Assembly (NCBI GenBank): GCA_023443515.1
Contig: JAEZUC010000122.1
Coordinates: 45,258 to 109,257, forward strand
DNA from: Bacillota bacterium
GTDB lineage: Bacteria; Bacillota; Clostridia; Acetivibrionales; DSM-1351
Length of the DNA: 64,000 nucleotides
Direction of reading: 5' to 3'
Shown here: positions 25,015 to 34,203 of the stretch, in pieces
Layout: each line of letters begins with the position of its first letter
Numbering within the stretch: the stretch's first letter is position 1
Translations under genes and position numbers: made by a program
Notes under the pieces: model-generated
Databases searched by the model: none
What the model was told of the DNA's origin: nothing
What the model saw: the letters and a program-made list of their open reading frames with translations, nothing else

Positions 25015-27057
25015 ATGAAAATAAAATCAAAAATATACATTATATTTTCCGCACTAATTATAACTTATTTGATCGGGGCTATTGTATTTCTTGATATTTC
25101 AAACGGCATATTAAACAATAACTTCAATAGTCTGACAAATACTTTAAATAAAGATGCAAATCAAAAGGTAAGGGGCCAATTAGAGAACATAACAAGTCAA
25201 ATAAGCTTGAGTATTGAATCAATAGAAAATCAGGTTGATGAATCAATGCTCAATGCAGCATATGCACTTCAAGAGATAGATTCTCAAAAAACACTCACTG
25301 ACAGTGAGCTTGATGCAATTCGCAATAGGCTGGGAATGAGTGATTTATACCTGACAGACCAAAACGGAATATTTATAGCATCAACTGAAAAGGCTGCAAA
25401 GGGATTATCCTTGTTTTCCATATGGGAGGGATATAAAGACCTCCTTACCGGAAAAGCTCAGGTATTACCGTCTACTTTAAAAATTAAAGAAGAAACAGGT
25501 CAAATATTCAAATTTACTGCAATCCCAAGGAAGGATAATAAAGGTATTATTGAAACTGCATGTGAATCAGGTGTTGTTGAAAAGGCTTTAAGCATGTATG
25601 TTGACAATAGTAACAGCAACGGAATAAACTCGATTCAAATAGTTGACAGTTCAGGAATTGCACTAACCCAGAACCTTAAACCGGGAACCAAGGCGGATTG
25701 GGAAAAAGGCAAAAAAGTAGAGAATAACTTTGTTGAACAAGTTTTTAAAGACGGAAAGGCCATAATAAACATCAGTGGCAAAATCGGCGATATTTTTGCC
25801 CCCGTCAAATTCGGAAGCGAAATCAGATATGTAATGCACGTAAAACTAGACACTTCAATATACTACAGCAGTGTAAGCCTTGCAGAGCAGAGTCTGAATT
25901 CCACCCAGAAAAAGGTCAGTTCAAATCTTATAATATACACGCTTGTTTTATTCATCGTACTATTACTTTTCCTTTCAATGCTCTTCCAATATTTGAGATT
26001 TGTACTAAAATCCTTAAATAAATTTGCAAATGTCCTGAAATCAATGGGTAAGGGTAAAACTAATACACTGGAGAACGTTAATGTAAAAGAGGCCGAGCTT
26101 ATTGAAATTCAGGATGGAATAAATATTGTTACAAAAAATTACGAGGAAATCATTAAAACCATTAAGACAAGTATAGGTAATGTATCAGGTTTACAACAAG
26201 AGTATAGTAAAAATATGAACCATGCATTTGATACTATAAAACAGATATCTCAGGCATCAGGTGAAATGGCAGCCAATAATGAGAAGGAAATGAAGCACGT
26301 AGACGAAATAACAAAGGTTATGGGAACCATGATTAATACCTTGAATAATGTTAACAGTGCTACACATTCCCTTAAAGATATGTCAAACAAGACTCATGAG
26401 TATGTAAATACAAGTGATGAGGGTCTGAGTAAAATAACGAATGCTATGGAAAGAGTTGAAACCGAAGTTATAAACAGTCACGAAAGTATAAGACAGTTGA
26501 TTAACAGTTCAAACGAAATAAGCGGAATTGTTGAGTTTATAAACAGCGTGACTTCACAAACCAATCTGCTGGCACTGAATGCCGCCATAGAGGCAGCAAG
26601 AGCAGGGGAAGCAGGCAGAGGTTTTGCGGTAGTTGCCGAGCAGATAAGAAAGCTGGCAAATGACAGCTCGGAGGCAACCAGTAGGATAGTTGAAATATTA
26701 GGTAACATTAAAAAAGACATACAGTCAACTACCGAGGGTAACGAAAAGCAGATTATTGTTATAAATGACAGCAAGTCTGAAATTGATTCGGCGAAGGTTG
26801 CACTAAAAGGTCTGATAGATTTCACTATTATGTCAAGGGAGCAGGTTGAGGAAGTTACAAACAATGTGGAACTTCTCAGACAGAATGAAAAAACAGTGGA
26901 AGAAGTAGTAGAAGTTGTTAATCAGGCTATTGAGTCCAATGCGGCAAGCAGTGAAGAACTACAGGCTACAATAGAAAATCTTCTTTCATCCATGGAATAT
27001 CTGTCAGAGTCTCAGAACAGTATAACATCCGAGTTGAAAACACTGGATAAACTATAA
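25015..27057 (+). CDS. Methyl-accepting chemotaxis protein
   Basis: 680 residues. Transmembrane helix 1 at ~7-27, an extracytoplasmic sensor region of about 265 residues (probably Cache-like: SDLYLTDQNGIFIASTEK), helix 2 near 300-325, a short HAMP-like link, and a long cytoplasmic coiled coil. The signalling hairpin tip SQTNLLALNAAIEAARAGEAGRGFAVVAEQIRKLA is nearly identical to the universal MCP sequence. The receptor would feed CheA/CheW; none of those genes is here. GGGGGG precedes ATG 25015. A terminator follows, so it is a single-gene unit. The ligand is unknown. Confidence 0.92.
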   Translation: MKIKSKIYIIFSALIITYLIGAIVFLDISNGILNNNFNSLTNTLNKDANQKVRGQLENITSQISLSIESIENQVDESMLNAAYALQEIDSQKTLTDSELDAIRNRLGMSDLYLTDQNGIFIASTEKAAKGLSLFSIWEGYKDLLTGKAQVLPSTLKIKEETGQIFKFTAIPRKDNKGIIETACESGVVEKALSMYVDNSNSNGINSIQIVDSSGIALTQNLKPGTKADWEKGKKVENNFVEQVFKDGKAIINISGKIGDIFAPVKFGSEIRYVMHVKLDTSIYYSSVSLAEQSLNSTQKKVSSNLIIYTLVLFIVLLLFLSMLFQYLRFVLKSLNKFANVLKSMGKGKTNTLENVNVKEAELIEIQDGINIVTKNYEEIIKTIKTSIGNVSGLQQEYSKNMNHAFDTIKQISQASGEMAANNEKEMKHVDEITKVMGTMINTLNNVNSATHSLKDMSNKTHEYVNTSDEGLSKITNAMERVETEVINSHESIRQLINSSNEISGIVEFINSVTSQTNLLALNAAIEAARAGEAGRGFAVVAEQIRKLANDSSEATSRIVEILGNIKKDIQSTTEGNEKQIIVINDSKSEIDSAKVALKGLIDFTIMSREQVEEVTNNVELLRQNEKTVEEVVEVVNQAIESNAASSEELQATIENLLSSMEYLSESQNSITSELKTLDKL

Positions 27058-27076
27058 AAGAACAAACACATAAAAA

Positions 27077-27115
27077 GGCTGTGAATGAACACGGGGTTCA
27101 TCCACAGTCTTTTTT
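27077..27115 (+). terminator. Rho-independent terminator after the chemoreceptor
   Basis: GGCTGTG and CACAGTC enclose a second stem (ATGAAC / GTTCAT), followed by TTTTTTAT. Confidence 0.8.
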
Positions 27116-27154
27116 ATGCGCGTGCCAAATTTTCCTCTGAAAATAAAGTGCAAA

Positions 27155-27173
27155 GTGGCTTTGCCACCTTTTT
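27155..27173 (+). terminator. Second short hairpin with T-run
   Basis: GTGGC-TTT-GCCAC followed by CTTTTT, 40 bp after the first terminator. Perhaps a back-up terminator. Confidence 0.5.
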
Positions 27174-27271
27174 CCTGCAGGCTTTTAACTGGCGGAATGT
27201 GTTTTAAATGGAGAGGGTTTGATGTAAAATAGATATGATATGCTGAATAAAAACTGGGGAGGATATTTATT

Positions 27272-28405
27272 TTGGATAAAACAATCTTAGCAGATTATCT
27301 GGATTCACTTGAAAAAGAAGGAATACCCGGCTGTGACTGCGTTATTTTTCACAACCACAAGCCGGTTTTTCGCTATACTACCGGCTTTGCAGACGCAGGA
27401 AAAACAAAGCTTTTGACTTCTGCAAATACATATTGGTTATTTTCTGCAACAAAGCTAATAACGTGTACTGCGGTTATGCAACTTATTGAAAAAGGAAAAG
27501 TAGTGCTGGATGCTCCTGTAGCAGATTACCTGCCGGAATACAAACGTTTGAACGTGAAATGTGGCACTGATGTTGTTCCTGCTAAAAATACAATTACAAT
27601 CAGGCATCTGCTTTCCATGCAAAGCGGGTTAAACTACAACCTTGAGGCTCCATCCATTTTAAAGGTGCTTGAAGAAACAGAAAATCAGGCTACTACAAGA
27701 CAGGTTATTCGTGAATTGGCAAAGGAACCCTTAGAATTTGAACCCGGTACTCATTTCCTATACAGCCTAAGCCATGATGTGCTGGGAGCGGTTATAGAAG
27801 AGGCTTCCGAACAAAAGCTGGGAGAATACCTGGATGAACATATTCTAAAACCTCTTGGAATGAAAAATACGGGTTTTGAATTAACTCCTGACAGACAGGC
27901 AAATATGTCTGAACAGTTTGAATTCCATATGGATACTATGACATCAAAACCAATATCTATAAACAACTGCTACCAACTTTCAAATAAATATGAAAGCGGG
28001 GGAGCAGGTTTAATATCAACAGCAGATGATTATATCCTGTTTTTAGATGCTATGTGCAACAACGGGGTTAGTGCAGACGGATTCAGAGTTCTTACAAGAG
28101 AGTCTATTGATTTGATGCGTAAGGATCAAATGAACGATATTTCTAAAAAGGATTTTGATAGTTGGGGTAGAGCCGGGTACAGCTACGGGCTCGGTGTACG
28201 TACTCTTGTTGAAAAGGAGAAATCCGGAGCTAAAAGCCCCCTTGGAGAGTTTGGTTGGGATGGTGCTGCAGGAGCCTATTCAGTAGTTGATGTAGAAAAC
28301 CATCTGGCTATTTTTTATATACAGCATGTACGCAACTGCGGGTATGCTTACTCAGTTATTCATCCTAAGATCCGAGATCTTTCCTACGAAATGCTTGGCT
28401 TGTAA
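27272..28405 (+). CDS. Serine hydrolase, class C beta-lactamase/esterase family
   Basis: 377 residues, TTG start behind GGGGAGG. The SxxK nucleophile motif is SATK (near residue 58) after YWLF, a family YSL motif follows in FLYSLSHDVLGAVIEE (near residue 168), and the third-motif region is FGWDGAAGAYSVVD. These define the AmpC/EstB/PBP4*-like family. No signal peptide is visible, so it is probably a cytoplasmic esterase or peptidase-like enzyme rather than a secreted beta-lactamase. It is monocistronic with its own terminator. Confidence 0.85.
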   Translation: MDKTILADYLDSLEKEGIPGCDCVIFHNHKPVFRYTTGFADAGKTKLLTSANTYWLFSATKLITCTAVMQLIEKGKVVLDAPVADYLPEYKRLNVKCGTDVVPAKNTITIRHLLSMQSGLNYNLEAPSILKVLEETENQATTRQVIRELAKEPLEFEPGTHFLYSLSHDVLGAVIEEASEQKLGEYLDEHILKPLGMKNTGFELTPDRQANMSEQFEFHMDTMTSKPISINNCYQLSNKYESGGAGLISTADDYILFLDAMCNNGVSADGFRVLTRESIDLMRKDQMNDISKKDFDSWGRAGYSYGLGVRTLVEKEKSGAKSPLGEFGWDGAAGAYSVVDVENHLAIFYIQHVRNCGYAYSVIHPKIRDLSYEMLGL

Positions 28406-28412
28406 AATATGA

Positions 28413-28462
28413 GCATATTAGCCAAAAACTACACTAAAGTGTAAGTGGTTAATATGCTTATT
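28413..28462 (+). terminator. Hairpin terminator after the serine hydrolase
   Basis: GCATATTAGCCA pairs with TGGTTAATATGC (arms near 28413-28424 and 28446-28457), followed by TTATTT. An inner ACACT/AGTGT pair extends it. Confidence 0.55.
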
Positions 28463-28668
28463 TAATAATTTCAGATCATAAGTTACTGATACCTTTTATT
28501 ACAATGGTAAATTATGTTGACTATTAAGTAAAACCAAACCTATATCATCCTCATATGGTAAACATAACCGATGTAACTTTTTTATATTCCAAGTATGGTA
28601 ATATAAGTATATTGCACTTTAAGTATTTTGCCCACAAATTTAAAACTGAATACAGGGGGGATATATGT

Positions 28669-29471
28669 ATGAATAGATTACAACCAGTAGAAGAAATACT
28701 AAATTCATGGAGGAGATGTATTAATTCTGGTTTGGTTAATTCAGCTACTGCTGAAAGTACGTATATTGGTGAAGAAACATTACAAACTGCACTAAGCGAA
28801 GCAAAGCCGACAATATCGTTGTTTGATGAAATATGGAGAGAGTTGGAAAGCCTAACGGTTAACAAGAATTTGGTGTTTTTGTTAATCAGTCCTGAAGGAG
28901 TCCTTTTAAAAAAAAGTGTTGCAACGAATTGAACAAGAAAATTGAAAAAATGGGAATTAAAGTTGGAATGTCTTTTACGGAAAGGTCAATAGGAACCAAC
29001 GCGATAGCCTTATCGATAAGAATGAAAAAACCTATCTATACCACGCCACCACATCATTATTGCGATTTATTCAGAGAATTTTATTTTTATTCAGTACCGT
29101 TAGAAACTAAAAAAAGCGAAATAGGCTATTTAGCTATATGCAGTCTCAATGAGCCCATAAAGGTTGAACTTGAAGTTATTGCGGACCTTACAGCCTACAA
29201 AATCATCAATGAGTTAAAATCAAATGGAATAAGTACAATTTTACCCGGAAAGAAGGATTGTTTATTAAACAAAAAGCAGTTGGAGATTCTAAAGCTAATT
29301 GCCATGGGAGTACCTGATAAATCCATAGCACTGGAAGAAGGTATTACTATAAATACTGTTAAGTACCACAAAAAAAGTATATATAAAAAACTTGAAGTGG
29401 AATGTTCAGCACAAGCCGTAATTAAATGCCTAAAACTAAATCTTATGTCTATTGACGAGATTGATTGCTAA
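28669..29471 (+). pseudogene. GAF-LuxR transcriptional regulator, frameshifted at an A8 tract
   Basis: Two adjacent frames make one protein. Frame 1 (28669-28932, ATG after GGGGGG) encodes an AcoR-like N-terminus (PVEEILNSWRRCINSGL) and the first half of a GAF domain. Frame 2 continues it (GMSFTERSIGTNAIALS, as in AcoR GAF domains) and ends in a LuxR-type helix-turn-helix (LNKKQLEILKLIAMGVPDKS, then NTVKYHKKSIYKKL). The frames are joined if the A8 run at 28908-28915 is read one base back; A9 would give an intact 267-residue protein. It lies just upstream of the exporter/biosynthetic run, so it may be its activator. It may be inactive, slippage-expressed or phase-variable, or the shift may be a sequence error. 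Confidence 0.75.
28908..28915 (+). repeat. A8 homopolymer at the regulator frameshift
   Basis: Eight A within TTTTAAAAAAAAGTG, exactly where the reading frame of the GAF domain changes by -1. Tracts of this length are prone to polymerase slippage and indels. Confidence 0.8.
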
Positions 29472-29529
29472 AATACAAATAAAGGGACAAACTACCTTTT
29501 AAGGTAGTTTGTCCCTTTATTTGTATTTT
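29470..29529. repeat. 60-bp perfect palindrome (29-bp arms, TT centre)
   Basis: The arms 29470-29498 and 29501-29529 are exact reverse complements, ending in TTTGTATTTT. It starts at the stop codon of the LuxR-type frame and precedes the exporter genes by about 160 bp. As RNA it is a very long terminator-like hairpin in both directions. It is much longer than the other terminators in this window. Confidence 0.85.
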
Positions 29530-29687
29530 ACTACACGAAGACACAATAGTAAATTCAGAAAATATTATATAAAATGACAATTAATACATCATATTGAAGT
29601 AATTTCTGATTTTAGTTAATTTGTTAATGCAGTTCTTATTTGTTTCTTTTTAAATTTTATAGAAAAAAACGGGAGAAGGATGCCAAA

Positions 29688-30698
29688 ATGCCATTTATTG
29701 AAGTAAACAATCTGGTAAAGGATTATAAGCTCAATGTAAGAAAGAAAGGGTTGTTAGGTTCACTTCAAAGTTTGCTTGTTCCTGAGTACCAATTGAAGCG
29801 TGCTGTTGATGATATCAGTTTTTCCATTAATAAAGGAGAAATGGTAGGTTTCATAGGCCCAAACGGTGCCGGTAAATCTACAACTGTAAAAATGTTAACG
29901 GGGATACTGGTACCTACTTCAGGCTCCATAACAATTGATGGCCTATGTCCCTATAAGGAAAGAAAAAGAAATGCTATGCGACTTGGAGTAGTTTTTGGTC
30001 AAAGAACCCAACTGTGGTGGGATCTGCCCGTAATTGATACTTTTGAGCTCCTGAAATATATTTACAAAATATCTGATGACAGATATAAAAAAAATATGGA
30101 ATTATTTAATGAATTATTAGAAATCAATTCATTTATAAGTCAGCCGGTAAGACAGCTCAGTCTTGGTCAAAGAATGAGGGCAGATATTGCAGCTGCATTG
30201 CTGCATGACCCTGAAATCATATTTTTTGATGAACCGACCATAGGTCTTGACGTTATCGCAAAAGAAAAGGTAAGAGAGTTTATCAGGTACATAAACAAAG
30301 AAAAAGGTACAACGATGCTCTTTACTACTCATGACATGCAAGATATTGAAAAGACCTGCCAGAGAATGATAATCATTGACCAGGGTATAACAATATATGA
30401 TGGCACGGTAGAAGAAATAAAAGAAAAGTACGGCACCAGCAGAACCCTGCAGGTAGATTTTTCTGAGAATGTTGAAAAAATAGATATACCCGGAATACAA
30501 GTAATTGAAGATAAGGGTAACAAAAAGAGATTTAAGTTTAGTAAGGATGAAATTCAAATTTCCGGCCTTATAAATGAATTAACTCAAAAATACTCTATTG
30601 TGGACCTGACAGTTCAAGAACCTGAAATTGAAGGGATAATCAGAGAAATCTATCAGGGAGGGATCAAGTTCGATGAGAGCCTATGTGGAGTTCGCTAA
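29688..30698 (+). CDS. ABC-2 exporter ATP-binding protein
   Basis: 336 residues from ATG 29688 (site GGAGAAGG). Walker A GPNGAGKST at 57-65, signature LSLGQRMRADIAAAL, Walker B EIIFFDEPTIGLD and the switch His in TTHDM. The extra N-terminal stretch before the domain (RKKGLLGSLQSLLVPEY) and the ~80-residue C-terminal extension are typical of the COG4586 type that pairs with two ABC-2 permeases. Both permeases follow directly. As first gene of the run leading to the thiotemplate genes, it is the likely exporter motor for the product. Confidence 0.9.
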   Translation: MPFIEVNNLVKDYKLNVRKKGLLGSLQSLLVPEYQLKRAVDDISFSINKGEMVGFIGPNGAGKSTTVKMLTGILVPTSGSITIDGLCPYKERKRNAMRLGVVFGQRTQLWWDLPVIDTFELLKYIYKISDDRYKKNMELFNELLEINSFISQPVRQLSLGQRMRADIAAALLHDPEIIFFDEPTIGLDVIAKEKVREFIRYINKEKGTTMLFTTHDMQDIEKTCQRMIIIDQGITIYDGTVEEIKEKYGTSRTLQVDFSENVEKIDIPGIQVIEDKGNKKRFKFSKDEIQISGLINELTQKYSIVDLTVQEPEIEGIIREIYQGGIKFDESLCGVR

Positions 30699-31461
30699 AA
30701 AAGCATTCCAGAACAGTATCGCGTATCGGGCGGATTGTGTAGCAGGTATTATTAATGCGATAATCATGATATTTGTCAACATATGTGTCTGGAAAGCAAT
30801 CTATGAGGATGAACAGGCGGTAGACGGTGTGCAGTTCAAAATGCTGATAACCTATGTAGTTCTCGCCTTCTTAATGCAGTGTATTTATGCTATGGATGAG
30901 TACCGGATAGAAAACAAGGTTCGATCCGGGTCTATAGGCTTGGATTTACTTAAACCTATTAATTTCAGTGGTTATATTTTTTCATATAATGTAGGTATTC
31001 TTATTTTTAGGGTTGTTATGCAACTTACACCTGCATTAATCATATCAATAATTCTTTTCAAAATGCTTCCACCTTTTTCATTAACAATGTTTGCACTTTT
31101 TCTGGTCAGTATGATATTGGGGTATCTTGTATTGTACTGCTTGAACTTCATAGTATGGATAAGCTCATTCTGGTTTTACTGGACATTCAGCCTTGTAACA
31201 ATTAAGGATGCAGCAGTAATGATATTGTCAGGGGCGCTGCTACCTCTGTGGTTTATGCCTCAGGCAATGGTAGATTTTATAAATCTTACTCCCTTTGCTT
31301 CCATATACTACATACCCATTACTATTTATCTGGGGCAAATGCCGATGGAGGAAATTGCTTTTGCACTTTTAAAACAGCTCATATGGGTTCTTGGTCTGTT
31401 TATAGTTGGCAGACTCTTATGGAAATCGGCCTTAAAAAAATTGGTTGTTCAGGGGGGATAG
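30673..31461 (+). CDS. ABC-2 type permease, subunit 1
   Basis: 262 residues with about six transmembrane helices and no ATPase motif. The N-terminus (AYVEFAKKAFQNSIAYRADC) and the DEYRIENKVRSGSIGLDLLKPINF loop are typical of the COG4587-type permease that partners with the upstream ATPase class. The start lies inside the last codons of the ATPase gene (26-bp overlap), so translation is coupled. It should form a heterodimeric channel with the next gene product in the cytoplasmic membrane. Confidence 0.88.
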   Translation: MRAYVEFAKKAFQNSIAYRADCVAGIINAIIMIFVNICVWKAIYEDEQAVDGVQFKMLITYVVLAFLMQCIYAMDEYRIENKVRSGSIGLDLLKPINFSGYIFSYNVGILIFRVVMQLTPALIISIILFKMLPPFSLTMFALFLVSMILGYLVLYCLNFIVWISSFWFYWTFSLVTIKDAAVMILSGALLPLWFMPQAMVDFINLTPFASIYYIPITIYLGQMPMEEIAFALLKQLIWVLGLFIVGRLLWKSALKKLVVQGG

Positions 31462-31464
31462 TCA

Positions 31465-32301
31465 GTGAAAAAGAAAGCGTTATACAGTCCGCTTGAGATG
31501 TTAGTTCTGTTGATGAAATACGCAAAGCTCAGTATAAAGTCAATTCTGGAATATAAATTTGACAGAGTCTTTATTACAATAGCAATTTTCTGCAGAGAAA
31601 TGATTAGCGTTGTTGTTATGTTTTTTATACTTACAAGGTTTGTGCGGATAAAGGGTTGGGAATATAACCAGATGTTCTTCCTGTACAGTTTTCTGTTTTT
31701 GTCCTACAGCGTGTTTGTATTGTTTTTTGCGGGTATGAGGGATTTCGACAATATGATTTATTCAGGGGAATTTGACAGGTTTATGACCAGGCCACTTGGA
31801 CTTATGTTTCAAATAGTTGCTTCAAGGATAGATTTGAGTGCTGCCCTTGGACATGGCATTGTAGGAGTTATCCTGTTTGTAAATACTGCATTTTCAGTGG
31901 GGATAGATTGGAACTTAAAAAATATTATTTACTACATAGTAATTTTATTGACAGGAGCAGTCATACAGGCATCAATATTTTTGTTCTCCGCCTGCTTCAG
32001 CTTCTGGACCTACAAGGTTGATAATCTGAGGAATATGATATTCTTTAATGCCAGGAGAATTTCCGGCTATCCCTTGAGCTTTTATCCAGGTATCATACAA
32101 AAGTTGCTCATGTTTGTAGTTCCTTTCGCTTTTGTAAACTTTTTTCCCGCACAATACTTTTTAAGAAAAAGTGAAATGTCATCATACTGGAGCGGTTTCA
32201 TGTATATGACACCGGCGGTTGCAGTAATAATGTTTTTACTTGTATATGCATTTTGGAAAAAAGGTGTAAGCCGGTATTCCAGTACAGGGACAGCGATGTA
32301 G
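31465..32301 (+). CDS. ABC-2 type permease, subunit 2
   Basis: 278 residues, about six transmembrane helices, GTG start behind GGGGGG. The N-terminal cytoplasmic stretch (MKYAKLSIKSILEYKFDR) and GEFDRFMTRPLG loop mirror the first permease and fit the COG3694 type. It follows subunit 1 by 3 bp. The ATPase-permease-permease order is the same as in uncharacterised clostridial export systems; the export substrate is inferred from the downstream biosynthetic genes. Confidence 0.88.
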   Translation: MKKKALYSPLEMLVLLMKYAKLSIKSILEYKFDRVFITIAIFCREMISVVVMFFILTRFVRIKGWEYNQMFFLYSFLFLSYSVFVLFFAGMRDFDNMIYSGEFDRFMTRPLGLMFQIVASRIDLSAALGHGIVGVILFVNTAFSVGIDWNLKNIIYYIVILLTGAVIQASIFLFSACFSFWTYKVDNLRNMIFFNARRISGYPLSFYPGIIQKLLMFVVPFAFVNFFPAQYFLRKSEMSSYWSGFMYMTPAVAVIMFLLVYAFWKKGVSRYSSTGTAM

Positions 32302-32329
32302 TGAGGCAGACTAAAGGGGGAATAATGTT

Positions 32330-33901
32330 TTGAAAAGCTATAAAAATCTAATTGTTATGGGAGTACTTATATTCGGGATAGCAGCATTTCTTACGGTAAA
32401 ATATGTTAACTTTAATGATTTACTGACAGGCGTAGGCTATTACGATGAAAAAATAAGCGTTGTGAGTACCGCAGATATACACGGTCATATTATTTTCGAT
32501 GAAGAGGCAGGGGGATATTACTCTCTGGATGACGTAAGCGTAATGATGGGTATGCCGTTAATGAAACATCTGATAGACGGTGTAAAGGAGAAAAATAAAA
32601 ATACATTGGTTCTGGATTCAGGAGATATGTTTCACGGAACCAACGAAGCCAATATAAATAAGGGTGAGGGAGTCGTACAAGTAGCCAATTTAATGGGCTA
32701 CGATGCAATGACACCCGGCAACCATGATTTTAACTTTGGCTATGACAGGCTGATTCAAATCAAAGACCAACTCAAATTTCCAATTCTTTCAGCTAATATT
32801 TACAAAGATGGAAAGCCTGCTTTTCAAGAGTACAAAATTGTAGAAGTTGGGGGCAAAAAAATAGGCTTATTCGGAATGACGGAACAAAATGCCCTGATAA
32901 ATACAAATTCACGGGATACGGAAGGTGTAACCCTTGAAGACCCGGTAAAAATAGCAAAGAAAATGGTAACAACACTCAAGGATAAGGTGGACGCAATAGT
33001 ACTTATATCACATCTTGGGGATGACATAGACAGAAAAGTAGTAAAGCAAGTAGCTGGCATAGACTTAATTCTGTGCGGGCACCACCACTTTTTATATGAA
33101 AAGGCTGAAAAGGTTAACAATACATACCTGGTTGAAGCCGGAGGATACAGCACTCACGTAGGGCTGGCAGATATGTATTTTAAAGACGGTAATCTGGCAA
33201 AGTTAGTCTGGAGCGTTAAAAGGATAAAAGACAAGGAAAAGGCAGACCCGATGATAAACAAGGTGGCAGAGGAATATCATGCAATAGCCCTTGAAGCTAC
33301 CAAAGAGGTTGTGGGAAAAACCAAGGAAAAGCTTGACGGCTTCAGAAACAACGTGAGAAGCAAAGAAACAACTTTAGCAAATTTACTTTGCGATGCTATG
33401 CGTGAAACTGCAGGCGCGGAATTAGCCCTTATGAACGGAGGAGGAATACGAGAAAGTATTCCGGCAGGAAACATAAATCTTTACTCTATTGGGAAATCCC
33501 TGCCATTTGTCAATTCCCTTGTCACAATAGAGGTAAAGGGAGAGAACCTATACACTGCAGTTGAAAGAGGTATAAGACTGTATCCTGATGGTGGTTCCAA
33601 TGGAGGCTTCCTGCAGGTTTCAGGTATAAAGTATTCATTTGATGCATCAAAACCGGCCGGTAAAAGACTGGTGAGTATTACTCTAGATGGTAAGCCACTG
33701 GACAGAAACAGGTATTACAAAGTTGCAACAAATGACTATCTGTATAACGGCGGAGACGGCTATGATGAATTGAAGGAAGGAAAACTGCTAAGCAAGGGCG
33801 AGCTTCTTAAAGATGTTCTTGCTAAATACATAAAAGAAAAGGGTGATGTTTCAGCAAAGGTTGAAGGAAGAATAAAGGTAGTCAATGAGAGGTACAAGTA
33901 A
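32330..33901 (+). CDS. Membrane-anchored 5'-nucleotidase family phosphoesterase
   Basis: 523 residues, TTG start behind AAAGGGGG. One N-terminal transmembrane/signal segment (residues ~6-24) exports the enzyme. The metallophosphoesterase domain shows the metal ligands STADIHGH, GDMFHGT, TPGNHDFNFG and CGHHH; the C-terminal substrate domain of the family has MNGGGIRESIPAG and NDYLYNGGDGYDEL. Related enzymes hydrolyse nucleotides, cyclic nucleotides or UDP-sugars outside the cell. It sits 28 bp after the exporter and 25 bp before the first carrier protein. A role in phosphate scavenging is possible, but removal of a nucleotidyl or phosphate mask from an exported product fits the context. Confidence 0.85.
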   Translation: MKSYKNLIVMGVLIFGIAAFLTVKYVNFNDLLTGVGYYDEKISVVSTADIHGHIIFDEEAGGYYSLDDVSVMMGMPLMKHLIDGVKEKNKNTLVLDSGDMFHGTNEANINKGEGVVQVANLMGYDAMTPGNHDFNFGYDRLIQIKDQLKFPILSANIYKDGKPAFQEYKIVEVGGKKIGLFGMTEQNALINTNSRDTEGVTLEDPVKIAKKMVTTLKDKVDAIVLISHLGDDIDRKVVKQVAGIDLILCGHHHFLYEKAEKVNNTYLVEAGGYSTHVGLADMYFKDGNLAKLVWSVKRIKDKEKADPMINKVAEEYHAIALEATKEVVGKTKEKLDGFRNNVRSKETTLANLLCDAMRETAGAELALMNGGGIRESIPAGNINLYSIGKSLPFVNSLVTIEVKGENLYTAVERGIRLYPDGGSNGGFLQVSGIKYSFDASKPAGKRLVSITLDGKPLDRNRYYKVATNDYLYNGGDGYDELKEGKLLSKGELLKDVLAKYIKEKGDVSAKVEGRIKVVNERYK

Positions 33902-33926
33902 AATACTTTAAAGGAGTGTAAAACTT

Positions 33927-34178
33927 ATGCAGAGACAGGAAATAGAAAGCCAGGTTTGTGAGGTTGTAAGCAGAGTTGCACAATTTAATAATGACAATGT
34001 GGTGACTGACAGCGATTTAAGAGACAACTATGGAGTTGATTCAATTGTTCTTGTGGAGCTGCTGGTTGAAATCGAAGACATTTTTGGAATAACCTTCGAT
34101 AGCAGCTCTCTAACCTATGAAACCTTTTCAACAGTGAATTCTATAACTGATTATGTTGACAATATATTGAATTCCTGA
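33927..34178 (+). CDS. Stand-alone acyl/peptidyl carrier protein 1
   Basis: 83 residues with the phosphopantetheine-attachment motif GVDS (Ser39) at the start of helix 2 and an acidic helix around it, as in ACP/PCP proteins. ATG 33927 follows AAGGAG. It should be loaded by an adenylating enzyme, most simply the one encoded at 35361, with the BtrH-like protein next door moving its acyl group. It differs from carrier 2 (43316), so two different building blocks may be carried. No phosphopantetheinyl transferase gene is in the window. Confidence 0.88.
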   Translation: MQRQEIESQVCEVVSRVAQFNNDNVVTDSDLRDNYGVDSIVLVELLVEIEDIFGITFDSSSLTYETFSTVNSITDYVDNILNS

Positions 34179-34203
34179 ATACACAGTGATAGGACAGGTG
34201 ACT

